Source of the DNA: CAVTJL01 sp963735065
Lineage (GTDB): Bacteria > Pseudomonadota > Alphaproteobacteria > Geminicoccales > Geminicoccaceae
Direction of reading: 5' to 3'
Length of the DNA: 64,000 nucleotides
NCBI GenBank assembly: GCA_963735065.1
Contig: CAVTJL010000004.1
Span: 930,001 to 994,000 of the forward strand
Numbering within the stretch: the first letter of the stretch is position 1; each line of letters starts with the position of its first letter. The notes beneath the pieces were generated by a model. That model was not told the DNA's origin. It worked only from the letters and a program-made list of their open reading frames with translations, and did no database searches. Positions 8,359-17,100 of the stretch are shown piece after piece. A program made the translations under genes and the position numbers.

Positions 8359-10086
8359 TCAGAGATCCGGATACTGGACAACCTCTGCCGACCCGCCCGG
8401 GTGCGTCACGGCGCCCCTTACCGCCGGGCCGACCCCCTGCGCGTATTTCCAGAGCGCTCCCGAGCCATAGGTCGAGGCCCGTGGCTGCCACGCCTTCCGG
8501 CGGCTCTCCAGCTCCTCGCCCGAAAGCTCGACGTCGAGGCTGCCGCGCTCGGCGTCAATCGCGATGACGTCGCCGTCACGAAGCAGGCCTATCGGCCCGC
8601 CGACCGCCGCCTCCGGCCCGACGTGACCCACGCAAAAGCCGCGCGTGGCGCCCGAGAAGCGACCGTCGGTGATCAGCGCCACCTTGTCGCCGCGACCCTG
8701 GCCGTAGATCGCGGAGGTGACACCCAGCATCTCCCGCATGCCGGGGCCGCCTTTCGGCCCTTCGTAGCGGATGACGAGCACCTCACCGTCCTCGTACTGC
8801 CCCGCCTGAACCGCGTGCATCGCGTCCTCTTCGCAATCGAAGACGCGCGCCGGGCCTCGGAACTTGAGGTTCTTGAGGCCGGCGACCTTGACGATCGCCC
8901 CCTCCGCCGCGAGCGTGCCCCGCAACCCGACGACGCCGCCCCAGCTGGTGATCGGGTCGGAGCAGGGTCGAACGACCTGTTGATCCGGGTTCCATTCCAC
9001 GCCGGCGAGGTTCTCCGCGATGGTCCTGCCCGTCACGGTCAGGCAGTCGCCATGCAGGTAGCCGCCGTCCAAAAGGGCCTTCATCAGCACTGGCACGCCG
9101 CCAACGTCGCCCAGATCCTTCATGACATAGCGGCCCGCAGGCTTCAGATCGCCGATGTAGGGGGTCTCGCGGAAGATCTTGGCGACGTCGTGGAGGTCGA
9201 ACGCGATGCCCGCCTCGTGCGCGATCGCCGGCAGATGCAGCGCCCCGTTGGTGGAGCCACCCGATGCCGCGACCACGCGGGCCGCATTCTCGAGGCTCTT
9301 GCGGGTGACGATGTCGCGGGCACGGATCCCCTCTGCCAGAAGGCGCATCACCGCCTCACCCGACTCCTCGGCCCACTTGTCGCGTGCCTCGTAGGGCGCC
9401 GGGGTGCCCGCCGATCCCGGCAATGCGAGGCCGATGGCCTCGGAGACGCAGGCCATCGTGTTGGCGGTGAACTGGCCTCCACAGGAGCCGGCGGAGGGGC
9501 AGGCGACCTGCTCGAGCTCCTCGAGATCGGCATCGGAGATGGCCCCGACCGCGTGCTGGCCGACGGCCTCGAACACGTCCTGCACCGTGACGTCCCTGCC
9601 CCGGAAGCGGCCGGGCAGGATCGAGCCGCCATACATGAAGACGGAGGCGACGTTGAGGCGCACCATCGCCATCATCACGCCCGGCAGCGACTTGTCGCAG
9701 CCGGCAAGCCCGACGAGGGCGTCGTAGCCGTGGCCGCGGACGGTGAGCTCGATCGAGTCGGCAATGACCTCGCGCGAGACGAGCGACGACTTCATGCCCT
9801 GGTGACCCATGGCGATACCGTCGGTGACGGTGATCGTCGTGAACTCACGCGGCGTGCCGCCGCTCTTGGCCACGCCGCGCTTGGCCGCCTGCGCCTGACG
9901 CCCGAGCGCTATGTTGCAGGGAGCGGCCTCGTTCCAAGTGCTGACGACCCCGACGAAGGGCCTCGCGATGTCGTCCTTGGACAGACCCATGGCATAGTAA
10001 TAGGAGCGATGCGGCGCGCGCTCGGGGCCGACCGTGGAGTGCCTGCTCGGCAGCTTCGACTTGTCAAAGACGGTAATGGTCGCCAT
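8359..10086 (-). CDS. ilvD: Dihydroxy-acid dehydratase
   Basis: This enzyme dehydrates 2,3-dihydroxy acids to 2-keto acids in the third step of valine, isoleucine and leucine synthesis. The chosen ATG at 10086 gives 575 residues, a normal IlvD length. Upstream in-frame sequence is low-complexity and unlike the family. Iron-sulfur ligands are visible in GCDKSLPG and in the block ACPSAGSCGGQFTANTM. The conserved MGHQGMKSSLVSREVIADSI is near residue 80, and the C-terminal ITDGRFSGATRGFCVGHVGPEA is also conserved. It appears to be monocistronic. Confidence 0.95.
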   Translation of the reverse strand: MATITVFDKSKLPSRHSTVGPERAPHRSYYYAMGLSKDDIARPFVGVVSTWNEAAPCNIALGRQAQAAKRGVAKSGGTPREFTTITVTDGIAMGHQGMKSSLVSREVIADSIELTVRGHGYDALVGLAGCDKSLPGVMMAMVRLNVASVFMYGGSILPGRFRGRDVTVQDVFEAVGQHAVGAISDADLEELEQVACPSAGSCGGQFTANTMACVSEAIGLALPGSAGTPAPYEARDKWAEESGEAVMRLLAEGIRARDIVTRKSLENAARVVAASGGSTNGALHLPAIAHEAGIAFDLHDVAKIFRETPYIGDLKPAGRYVMKDLGDVGGVPVLMKALLDGGYLHGDCLTVTGRTIAENLAGVEWNPDQQVVRPCSDPITSWGGVVGLRGTLAAEGAIVKVAGLKNLKFRGPARVFDCEEDAMHAVQAGQYEDGEVLVIRYEGPKGGPGMREMLGVTSAIYGQGRGDKVALITDGRFSGATRGFCVGHVGPEAAVGGPIGLLRDGDVIAIDAERGSLDVELSGEELESRRKAWQPRASTYGSGALWKYAQGVGPAVRGAVTHPGGSAEVVQYPDL

Positions 10087-10192
10087 GGCCCTGCGCCTCA
10101 TTCTTCTTGAAAAGCAACGATACCATAGCGGTGGGCCGTCGGCCTCGCTAGCCGCCAGGCAATTGTGGCGGCATGCGCGGAGTCGTGGTCGG

Positions 10193-12637
10193 TCAGCCCC
10201 CGGCCGACACTGGCTCGGCCACCTGCCCCACGCAGAGCTCGCGCAACGCGGAGACCGCCGTGTCAAGATCGCCGTGCTCGAGCTCGAAGCAGGCAATGCC
10301 GGCGATCCATTCGACAAGCCGCTCCACCAGCTCATCGTTCAGCGTGAGCCGCAATGCCAGGCACTCGTCGAGCAGCCGGCGAAGCGCCTCGGTGCGGCGG
10401 ACCGGCGCAAGCCGTGTCGGGGCGCCTGCGCGATAGCGCGGGAAGACGAGCCAGCGCACGGGCCAATGACGGTCCAGGGCAGGATCATCCGACTGCACCG
10501 GCGGCGGGAGATAGCGCACGATCTTGCCGTCGACGCGATGGTGGACCGGAAGCGAGGCGATCTCCGGATAGAGCGGAGCCAACGTCGTCCAGGCTCCTTC
10601 CTTGAGCGTGAGGCACACGGGCAAGCCTCGAACGGCGAGGCGCTCACGGTCGAGGACGGCGAACTCGTCCGAGTGATACGCAAACCCCGCGCGTGCAAGG
10701 CCTGCCGCAAGCGTCGTCTTTCCGCTGCCTGGCCTGGCCGGCAGAAGGAGGCAGCCATCCCCCGCGCGCATCACGGCCGCGTGCAGGTAGATGCCCAGCG
10801 GATAGCGGTTGAGCGCGGCCACCACCAGCTCAGCCTTCAGCGTCGAGGCGAGCTCGCGAGCCTCCGGGCAGCTCGCGACAATGGCTCCGTCGATCACGAC
10901 GAGCGTCTCCGAGCCCTCCTGCACCACGAGCGCCTCGATCGATGAGGGCTCCGCGCGCTCGGTGAGGAACGGGCCGAGAACGGGCAGGGCGCTGTCGAGC
11001 TGGGCGAGGGACGAGAAGCCTACGCAAAAGCAGGTGTCGAGGATCCGTAGCGAGCGCGTCGCCACCAGCTCCACCGGCTGATCGAAGGTCACGGCCGAGA
11101 CCGGCGAGCCACCGATGGGCTCGACCACGCCGGGGTCCGGAGCCCCTTCGAGAAGGCCCAGGGTGCGCCAGTCCCGCACGAGACCATCGATCGCCACCTG
11201 CGCGGCGCCTTCGCTGACCTCGAATGTCCTGGCATAGGCGGCGATCACGGCAGGGCGTGCCAGCCCGTCCTCGAGCTGGCACCACAAAAACGTCGCTGTG
11301 GTGCTGAGGGCGAAGAGCCGGGAGCCCCGGGAGTCGAGGAGCAAGCCCTCATCGTCGAGGATGTGGAGGCTCAGGCCGGGTGCCGGGCGCAGCGCACGGC
11401 GGCCGAGCATCCAGGCGCGCTCGTGGCGTGCCAAGCGTGCCGTCTCGAGGCTCCGCCGCGAGCGGCGAAGAAGCTGGTGCATAGCAGCGCAAGCAAACGT
11501 CGACGGAAGCCGAACGAGGCGCGTCAGAGGCACCATTCCGCCGCCCAGCCGGGCACCGAGCGCCATGTCCCGCTTGCTCGGCCGCAGAGCCAGCGCCACC
11601 AAGCCCCAATAGGTCGCGAGCCGGTCACGCGACCGCTCCCGCAGCCGCGCCTGCGCCATCACGCTCCGCAGTATGGGTAGATGGGGAACCCCTTCCCCGT
11701 CCGGCGGCTCGAGATGCTGGACCAGATGGTCCCGAGCACGCCTCACCGCTGGGCTGGGCGGGAACAGGGCCTGCGCCTTGGCCGGAAGCTCGACGCCGCA
11801 CGGATCGACCGCGAGGAGCAGCGTCAGGGCTACGATCCCAAGCGTGCCGGTGCGTCCGGCAAGCTCATGCAGATAGGCCCAATCCATTCCCGCGTGGCGC
11901 CGCAGCAGACGCACGGCGTCCGCGACGTAGGCGAGACGCAGGCGGGGCAGATCCTTGAAGACATAGAGCGCGTTGAGGAGGACGAGCCATTCTACGGACG
12001 GTGCCGCTACCTTGACTCCGCCGACCGACACCTGCCCCCGCCGGTCCCAGAGCTCGTCAAAGTCGAGAGCAAACGGCACGCGCGCGGCGACCACGTTCCA
12101 GTGGAGGTCGACGATCGCCCGATCCGCAGGTCGCAAGAAGTGGATCTCTCGCGACCCCGCGTGGACCTTCAGATGGCGCTCGTACCCACGCTTCTCGAGG
12201 AGCCCGGCGGCCGCCTCCACGTCCCTTTCGGCGACGAGGACATCGATATCCAGCGAGCGTCGATGGGCCAGATGCCCATAGGCGACCGCACCGATGACGC
12301 CGCCCTTGAACCCGACGGCACGGATCCCCGCTCCGCCAAAAGCGGCAAGAATCGCGCCAAGCTCCCTTGCCTGGCGCTCGTTCGCACGTCTGGCTTCGTC
12401 GACCAAGCTTAGCCGGGCTGATATCCCCGGACCCAGGACACCGGTCGGGAGGTGCCCGGCAGCGCCGGCGAGAAGCACGTCCAGCCCATGCTCCCGCGCT
12501 CTGTCCTCCGCATCAAGCCATCGCTCAAGACGACAAGGCAGGCTCCCTTCCGGAAGCCTGCCATCGTGCGATCGAGCGATGTCAAGAAGCAGCTGATCCG
12601 TCGCGCAGCACTCTTCCCTAGGCCGCGTTCCTATCAG
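10193..12637 (-). CDS. Fused nucleotidyltransferase - PqqD-like - HprK-like kinase
   Basis: This single chain joins three domains. The first is an uncharacterised nucleotidyltransferase domain of the NTP_transf_5 type (AVGFKGG and RRSLDIDVLV with the D-x-D pair). The second is a PqqD-like domain of about 75 residues (LLLDSRGSRLFALSTTATFLW). The third is an HPr-kinase-related domain with Walker A ARPGSGKTT and SDEF. The first canonical start is GTG at 12478 (761 aa). The 53 codons upstream stay open and read like the family N-terminus (RPREEC, LLLDIARSHDGRLP), so translation probably begins near CTG 12637, giving 814 aa. That CTG overlaps the TGA of the small gene upstream (CTGA). PqqD and HprK-like domains are known from RiPP and lasso-peptide tailoring clusters. 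The function here is inferred. Confidence 0.75.
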   Translation of the reverse strand: MIGTRPREECCATDQLLLDIARSHDGRLPEGSLPCRLERWLDAEDRAREHGLDVLLAGAAGHLPTGVLGPGISARLSLVDEARRANERQARELGAILAAFGGAGIRAVGFKGGVIGAVAYGHLAHRRSLDIDVLVAERDVEAAAGLLEKRGYERHLKVHAGSREIHFLRPADRAIVDLHWNVVAARVPFALDFDELWDRRGQVSVGGVKVAAPSVEWLVLLNALYVFKDLPRLRLAYVADAVRLLRRHAGMDWAYLHELAGRTGTLGIVALTLLLAVDPCGVELPAKAQALFPPSPAVRRARDHLVQHLEPPDGEGVPHLPILRSVMAQARLRERSRDRLATYWGLVALALRPSKRDMALGARLGGGMVPLTRLVRLPSTFACAAMHQLLRRSRRSLETARLARHERAWMLGRRALRPAPGLSLHILDDEGLLLDSRGSRLFALSTTATFLWCQLEDGLARPAVIAAYARTFEVSEGAAQVAIDGLVRDWRTLGLLEGAPDPGVVEPIGGSPVSAVTFDQPVELVATRSLRILDTCFCVGFSSLAQLDSALPVLGPFLTERAEPSSIEALVVQEGSETLVVIDGAIVASCPEARELASTLKAELVVAALNRYPLGIYLHAAVMRAGDGCLLLPARPGSGKTTLAAGLARAGFAYHSDEFAVLDRERLAVRGLPVCLTLKEGAWTTLAPLYPEIASLPVHHRVDGKIVRYLPPPVQSDDPALDRHWPVRWLVFPRYRAGAPTRLAPVRRTEALRRLLDECLALRLTLNDELVERLVEWIAGIACFELEHGDLDTAVSALRELCVGQVAEPVSAGG

Positions 12638-12879
12638 TCCTTCGACTTCCCGCCGCCGTCACCCGAATCCTTCGCAGCCTGCTTCGCCTCTTTGGCAGCC
12701 TGCTTTGCCTCGCGCTTGGCTGCTCTCGCGGCCTGCCGGTAGGCATTCTTGGCGAGCGCCGGCTTCTCGCCAGCCGCCAGCACCAAGCCGACCGTCGGCG
12801 GGACCAGCGCGGCCTTGCCGCATCGCTCAATAAAGGCGCGGCGGGACGCGGCTCGGTCGTTGCTCCGCTCGGCTACCAT
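12634..12879 (-). CDS. Small Tat-like Ala/Lys-rich protein, possible partner or substrate
   Basis: This 81-residue protein has a twin-arginine-like motif (RRAFI, residues 13-17), a hydrophobic stretch AALVPPTVGLVLAAG (23-37), and a tail made of repeated AAKEAKQ-like heptads. It ends in a Ser/Gly/Lys-rich stretch (SGDGGGKSKD). A good ribosome site (AGGGAAGGG) precedes the ATG. Its stop codon overlaps the inferred start of the nucleotidyltransferase-PqqD-HprK gene, so the two are almost certainly co-expressed. I do not recognise a family. It could be a precursor-like substrate for the modifying protein, or a small exported protein unrelated to it. Confidence 0.6.
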   Translation of the reverse strand: MVAERSNDRAASRRAFIERCGKAALVPPTVGLVLAAGEKPALAKNAYRQAARAAKREAKQAAKEAKQAAKDSGDGGGKSKD

Positions 12880-13112
12880 GCGTTTCCCTTCCCTCTACGA
12901 CCTCTCCGGTACAACCCGACCCGATCCGGAGTGTCTCGGACAGACCGACAAAACGTTGATTAACACAGGCCCCTTAGGCATTTCAACGCATTCCGGTTCC
13001 CTATGCTGCACGGCGGTATGTGCGTGCCTCCTTCCTGCATCAACGCGCTCTTGACGGGCCGGCCAGCGCGCAAGGCTGTCGCACACAACGGGCAGCGTTC
13101 TATACATAGGCC

Positions 13113-13976
13113 ATGAAGGCACTCGGATCGACCCACGGCGCAAGAATCTCGCGTGCGCTCGTTGCGGCAGCGAGGCATTTGTTCTTCGGGGACGGGCTCG
13201 TCGTGGCAGGCAACCTCGCCTTCACGGCGCTTTTCGCCATCTTCCCTTTCATCATCTTCCTGCTCTCGCTCGCCGGCTTCATCGGCCAAGGGGCGGCGGC
13301 ACAGCAATCCATCGAGCTGGCACTCAGCATCATGCCGCCCGAGGTGGCCGCCGTGCTGCGCCCTGCAGTACACCAGGTGACCACCGGCTCCACGCCCGGT
13401 CTCGCCACATTCGGCATTCTTCTGACGCTATGGTTTGCTTCCTCGGGCCTCGAAGGCGTGCGGCATGCGCTCGAAAATGCCTACCACAGCCACCGCCAGC
13501 CCCGGAGCTTCGTCGTCGCGCGGCTGCAAAGCCTGGTCCTGGTGATCCTCACGGCGATCGGCCTCCTTGCCGCGATCATCGCCATCGTCGGGGGACCATT
13601 CATCCGCGACGTGCTCGAATGGCTCGCCCAGCGCCAGCTCGTCAACCATGCCGTCTACGTGCTCGCCCGCTACACGTTCGGGCTCCTCCTGCTGTTGGGG
13701 ATAACGGTCCTCCTCCATCTGACGCTTCCCACGGCAAGGCTCCGTCTTTGGGACGTGCTGCCGGGCGCCATCCTCTCAATCGTCGTGTGGGGCATCGTGG
13801 CGTGGGCCTACTCGAGCTATCTCCAGACGCTCACGCGGTACAACCTCACCTATGGAAGCCTGAGCGGCATTGTGCTGACGCTCTTCTTCTTCTACATCTC
13901 CGCCGCCATTTTCATCTTTGGCGCCCAATTCAACGGAGCGTTGCGCCGCAGCCGATCGCCGGCGGGATCCGGCTGA
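13113..13976 (+). CDS. YihY/BrkB family inner-membrane protein
   Basis: This 287-residue protein matches the YihY/virulence factor BrkB family of six-helix inner-membrane proteins of unsettled function. The first helix region reads LVVAGNLAFTALFAIFPFII, followed by the family-typical FASSGLEGVRHALENAYH and late LPTARLRLWDVLPGA motifs. The last helix (LFFFYISAAIFIFGAQFN) ends in a short basic tail. It is transcribed divergently from the small Tat-like gene across about 230 bp and is followed by fabI after 46 bp on the same strand. Confidence 0.9.
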   Translation: MKALGSTHGARISRALVAAARHLFFGDGLVVAGNLAFTALFAIFPFIIFLLSLAGFIGQGAAAQQSIELALSIMPPEVAAVLRPAVHQVTTGSTPGLATFGILLTLWFASSGLEGVRHALENAYHSHRQPRSFVVARLQSLVLVILTAIGLLAAIIAIVGGPFIRDVLEWLAQRQLVNHAVYVLARYTFGLLLLLGITVLLHLTLPTARLRLWDVLPGAILSIVVWGIVAWAYSSYLQTLTRYNLTYGSLSGIVLTLFFFYISAAIFIFGAQFNGALRRSRSPAGSG

Positions 13977-14022
13977 TGCTCGTGTCTGTTGCGGAGATCA
14001 CGCCGACCAAGGAGCCTCTCGC

Positions 14023-14841
14023 ATGGCCGACACGACACCCCTGATGGCCGGCAAGAAAGGCCTGGTGATGGGCATCGCGAACGATCGCTCCCTCGCGTGG
14101 GGCATCGCGCGTGCCGCTCATGCTCAAGGCGCCGAGCTGGCGGTCACCTACCAGGGCGAAGCGCTGATGAAGCGGGTGAAGCCACTCGCGGAGCAGCTCG
14201 GCGCCAACCTCGTCCTGCCGGCGGACGTGACGGACAGTGCCAGCCTGGATGCCCTTTTCGGTCAGATCGGCGAGACCTGGGGGAAGCTCGACTTCCTGGT
14301 CCATGCGATCGGCTTCACCGACAAGGAAGCGCTTCGTGGCCGCTATCTGGAGGTGAACGCCGACACGTTCGCCAAGACCATGCTCGTGTCGGTCCACTCG
14401 TTCACCGACCTCGCACGGCGCGCCGAGCCCTTGATGACCGATGGCGGCAGCATGCTCACCCTCACCTACTTCGGTGCTGAGCGCGTGATGCCTCATTACA
14501 ATGTCATGGGTGTCGCCAAAGCGGCGCTCGAGGCGAGCGTACGCTACCTCGCCGTGGATCTCGGCGGCAGCAGGATCCGCGTCAACGCGATCTCAGCGGG
14601 GCCGGTGAAGACCCTGGCCGCCTCGGGAATCGGCGACTTCCGCTACATCCTGAAGTGGAACGAGTATAATGCGCCTCTAAAGCGCAACACGACGATCGAG
14701 GACGTCGGCGGCGCCGCCGTCTATCTGCTCTCCGATCTCGGCGCAGGTACCACCGGCGAGGTGCTGCATGTCGACTCCGGCTACCACGTGGTCGGCATGA
14801 AGGCAGTCGACGCGCCGGATATAAGCGTCGTCAAGGACTGA
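14023..14841 (+). CDS. fabI: Enoyl-[acyl-carrier-protein] reductase (NADH)
   Basis: This 272-residue member of the short-chain dehydrogenase superfamily catalyses the last reduction in each cycle of type II fatty-acid synthesis. The N-terminal GIANDRSLAWGIA dinucleotide-binding loop is typical of FabI. The catalytic Tyr-x6-Lys pair reads YNVMGVAK, and the segment HAIGFTDKEALRGRY also matches the family. The start at 14023 follows AAGGAG with good spacing. An in-frame upstream ATG would overlap the yihY gene and adds non-homologous sequence. The gene lies between yihY and aroC on the same strand. Confidence 0.95.
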   Translation: MADTTPLMAGKKGLVMGIANDRSLAWGIARAAHAQGAELAVTYQGEALMKRVKPLAEQLGANLVLPADVTDSASLDALFGQIGETWGKLDFLVHAIGFTDKEALRGRYLEVNADTFAKTMLVSVHSFTDLARRAEPLMTDGGSMLTLTYFGAERVMPHYNVMGVAKAALEASVRYLAVDLGGSRIRVNAISAGPVKTLAASGIGDFRYILKWNEYNAPLKRNTTIEDVGGAAVYLLSDLGAGTTGEVLHVDSGYHVVGMKAVDAPDISVVKD

Positions 14842-14935
14842 GCAGCGTCCCATCGCACCCCGATCGCGCCCTTCCACGGCCGCTCCGGGCACCATCTCCC
14901 GCATCGGCGGCAATATCTGGTCATCGCGGTAGCTC

Positions 14936-16054
14936 ATGGCAGGATCCTCCTTCGGCACCCTCTTCCGCTTCACGACCTGGGGCGAGAGCCACGGGCCGGG
15001 GATCGGCGTCGTCGTCGACGGTGTGCCGTCGCGGCTGCCGCTCACCGAGGCCGACATCCAGCATTGGCTCGACAGGCGGAAGCCAGGCACGTCCAAGTTC
15101 ACGACACAGCGGCGGGAGCCCGATCGGGTCGAGATCCTCTCTGGCGTCTTCGAAGGTCTGACGACAGGAACTCCCGTCAGCCTCTTGATTCGCAACGAGG
15201 ATCAGCGTTCGCGGGACTATGGTGAGATCAAGGACACCTACCGGCCGGGCCATGCCGACCTCACCTATGACCTGAAGTACGGCCTCCGCGACTACCGTGG
15301 AGGCGGCCGTGCCTCGGCCCGGGAGACCGCCTCCCGTGTCGCCGCCGGAGCATTGGCCAGGGCCATACTCGGCGATCAGATAAGAATTTCCGGCTATCTT
15401 GTTCAAATCGGCGAGGATTCCGTCAATCCTGATGCGTTCGATGCAGCAGAGATCGAGCGCAACCCCTTCTGGTGTCCCGACACCGGCGCCGCCGCTCGCT
15501 GGGAACAGCAGCTCTTGGAGGTACGCAAGGCCGGCTCTTCCGTTGGCGCCGTGGTCGAGGTGGTTGCCCAGGGCGTGCCGGCGGGACTGGGCGAGCCGGT
15601 CTACGACAAGCTCGACGCCGACCTCGCCAAGGCGATGATGAGCATCAATGCGGTCAAGGGTGTCGAGATCGGCGCCGGGATGGCAGCCGCTCGCCTGCGC
15701 GGTGAGGAGAATGCCGACGAGATCCGGATGGGGAACGACGGACCACGCTTTCTCTCCAACCACGCCGGTGGCATCCTTGGAGGGATAAGCACCGGGCAGG
15801 ACATCGTCGTCCGGTTTGCCGTCAAGCCCACCTCCTCGATCCTGGCGCCAAGGCGCACCATCACGCGCGATGGACGCGAGACCGAGATCGTCACCAAGGG
15901 CCGCCACGACCCCTGCGTCGGCATCCGCGCCGTGCCGGTGGGCGAGGCCATGATGGCCTGCGTGCTGGCAGACCATCTTCTTCGGCACCGAGGGGTCTAC
16001 GGCCCCTCGGCCGGGCGCTTCCCGCGGCCGGGACACGATCCCGACCCCTCCTAG
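14936..16054 (+). CDS. aroC: Chorismate synthase
   Basis: This 372-residue enzyme converts 5-enolpyruvylshikimate-3-phosphate to chorismate with reduced FMN, the last shikimate-pathway step. The opening FRFTTWGESHGPGIGVVVDG carries the first conserved histidine. The second signature GLRDYRGGGRASARETASRVAAG and the third, MRNGNDGP-like block (EIRMGNDGPRFLSNHAGGI) are intact. The C-terminal basic segment (PTSSILAPRRTI) is present, and the length is normal. The ribosome site in front of the ATG is weak. It follows fabI after 94 bp. Confidence 0.96.
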   Translation: MAGSSFGTLFRFTTWGESHGPGIGVVVDGVPSRLPLTEADIQHWLDRRKPGTSKFTTQRREPDRVEILSGVFEGLTTGTPVSLLIRNEDQRSRDYGEIKDTYRPGHADLTYDLKYGLRDYRGGGRASARETASRVAAGALARAILGDQIRISGYLVQIGEDSVNPDAFDAAEIERNPFWCPDTGAAARWEQQLLEVRKAGSSVGAVVEVVAQGVPAGLGEPVYDKLDADLAKAMMSINAVKGVEIGAGMAAARLRGEENADEIRMGNDGPRFLSNHAGGILGGISTGQDIVVRFAVKPTSSILAPRRTITRDGRETEIVTKGRHDPCVGIRAVPVGEAMMACVLADHLLRHRGVYGPSAGRFPRPGHDPDPS

Positions 16055-16178
16055 CCCGCCCTACCTCTCGCCGCTGCCTGCCTTCGACGCAAGCTCAACT
16101 CCGCCTGCCGAGAAGGCTACGTCCGGACAGGCTCCAAGGACGACGGGAGGCGTCGCGCGGGCCACGCCGGGAGGTGCC

Positions 16179-16964
16179 ATGCGGTCGAGCGGCCATTATG
16201 AGCACGCTGTGCGGATGGAAGGCATTCGCATGGCCTACGGCAATGTCGTGGCGCTGCAGACGATCGACCTCGCCGTCGGCCGCGACGAGATCCTGGGCCT
16301 GATCGGCGACAACGGTGCTGGCAAGTCGACCCTGATCAAGATCATGACCGGTGCGCTGAGGCCGACCGGTGGCCGTTTGTGGATCAAGGGCGAGGAGGTG
16401 GCGTTCGACGAATGGTCGGTCAGGCGCGCCCACGCGCTCGGCATCGAGACGGTCTACCAGGAGAAGTCGCTGGGCGAGAAACAGCCGCTGTGGCGCAATT
16501 TCTTCGTCGGGCGGCAGATCACCAACCGCTTCGGCTTCATCGACGTCAGGCGAGAGCAGGCGATCGCGAACCAGATCCTCAAGGAAGAGATCGGCTTTCG
16601 CGGCGTCGGGATCGACGCCACCAGCCCGGTCGCCAAGCTATCGGGCGGCGAGCGCCAAGGCGTCGCCATCGGCCGCGCCATGCACTTCGAGAAGGACCTC
16701 ATCGTCCTCGACGAGCCGACAGTCGCCCTGGCGATCAAGGAGGTTCAAAAGGTCCTGGATTTCGTCCGCGACATCAAGCAGCGCGGCAAGGCATGCGTCT
16801 ATATCGAGCACAACCTTGCTCATGTTCACGAGCTCGCCGATCGGCTCGTGATCTTGGACCGGGGAACCATCGTGGCCGAGTTCCGTCAGGGGGAGATATC
16901 CCTGTCGGATCTCACGCGCTACCTGATCGACCTGCAGCACGCCAAGCGCGAGGGCCTAGCCTAG
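16179..16964 (+). CDS. Sugar ABC transporter ATPase, single NBD (FrcA-like)
   Basis: This 261-residue ATPase energises the second sugar-type ABC importer. It has one complete nucleotide-binding domain, as in the FrcA branch, in contrast to the double-domain ATPase at 1.3-2.8 kb. Walker A is GDNGAGKST, the Q-loop region reads VYQEKSLG, the signature is LSGGERQGVAIGRAM, Walker B is LIVLDEPTVAL and the switch histidine lies in YIEHNLAH. The ATG follows GGGAGG with good spacing. The permease and binding-protein genes follow on the same strand. Confidence 0.92.
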   Translation: MRSSGHYEHAVRMEGIRMAYGNVVALQTIDLAVGRDEILGLIGDNGAGKSTLIKIMTGALRPTGGRLWIKGEEVAFDEWSVRRAHALGIETVYQEKSLGEKQPLWRNFFVGRQITNRFGFIDVRREQAIANQILKEEIGFRGVGIDATSPVAKLSGGERQGVAIGRAMHFEKDLIVLDEPTVALAIKEVQKVLDFVRDIKQRGKACVYIEHNLAHVHELADRLVILDRGTIVAEFRQGEISLSDLTRYLIDLQHAKREGLA

Positions 16965-17100
16965 GCACGTCCCGCTTGCATAAGGCCGAGCCTCGCTACT
17001 ACGCTTTCGCGCAACTGGGGGAGGTCGTGGTGGCTCGAGTGTCCGACATCGTTCGGGGTCGTCGACTATCCGTGCCACGTTGCGCGGCCGGGCCGAACAG

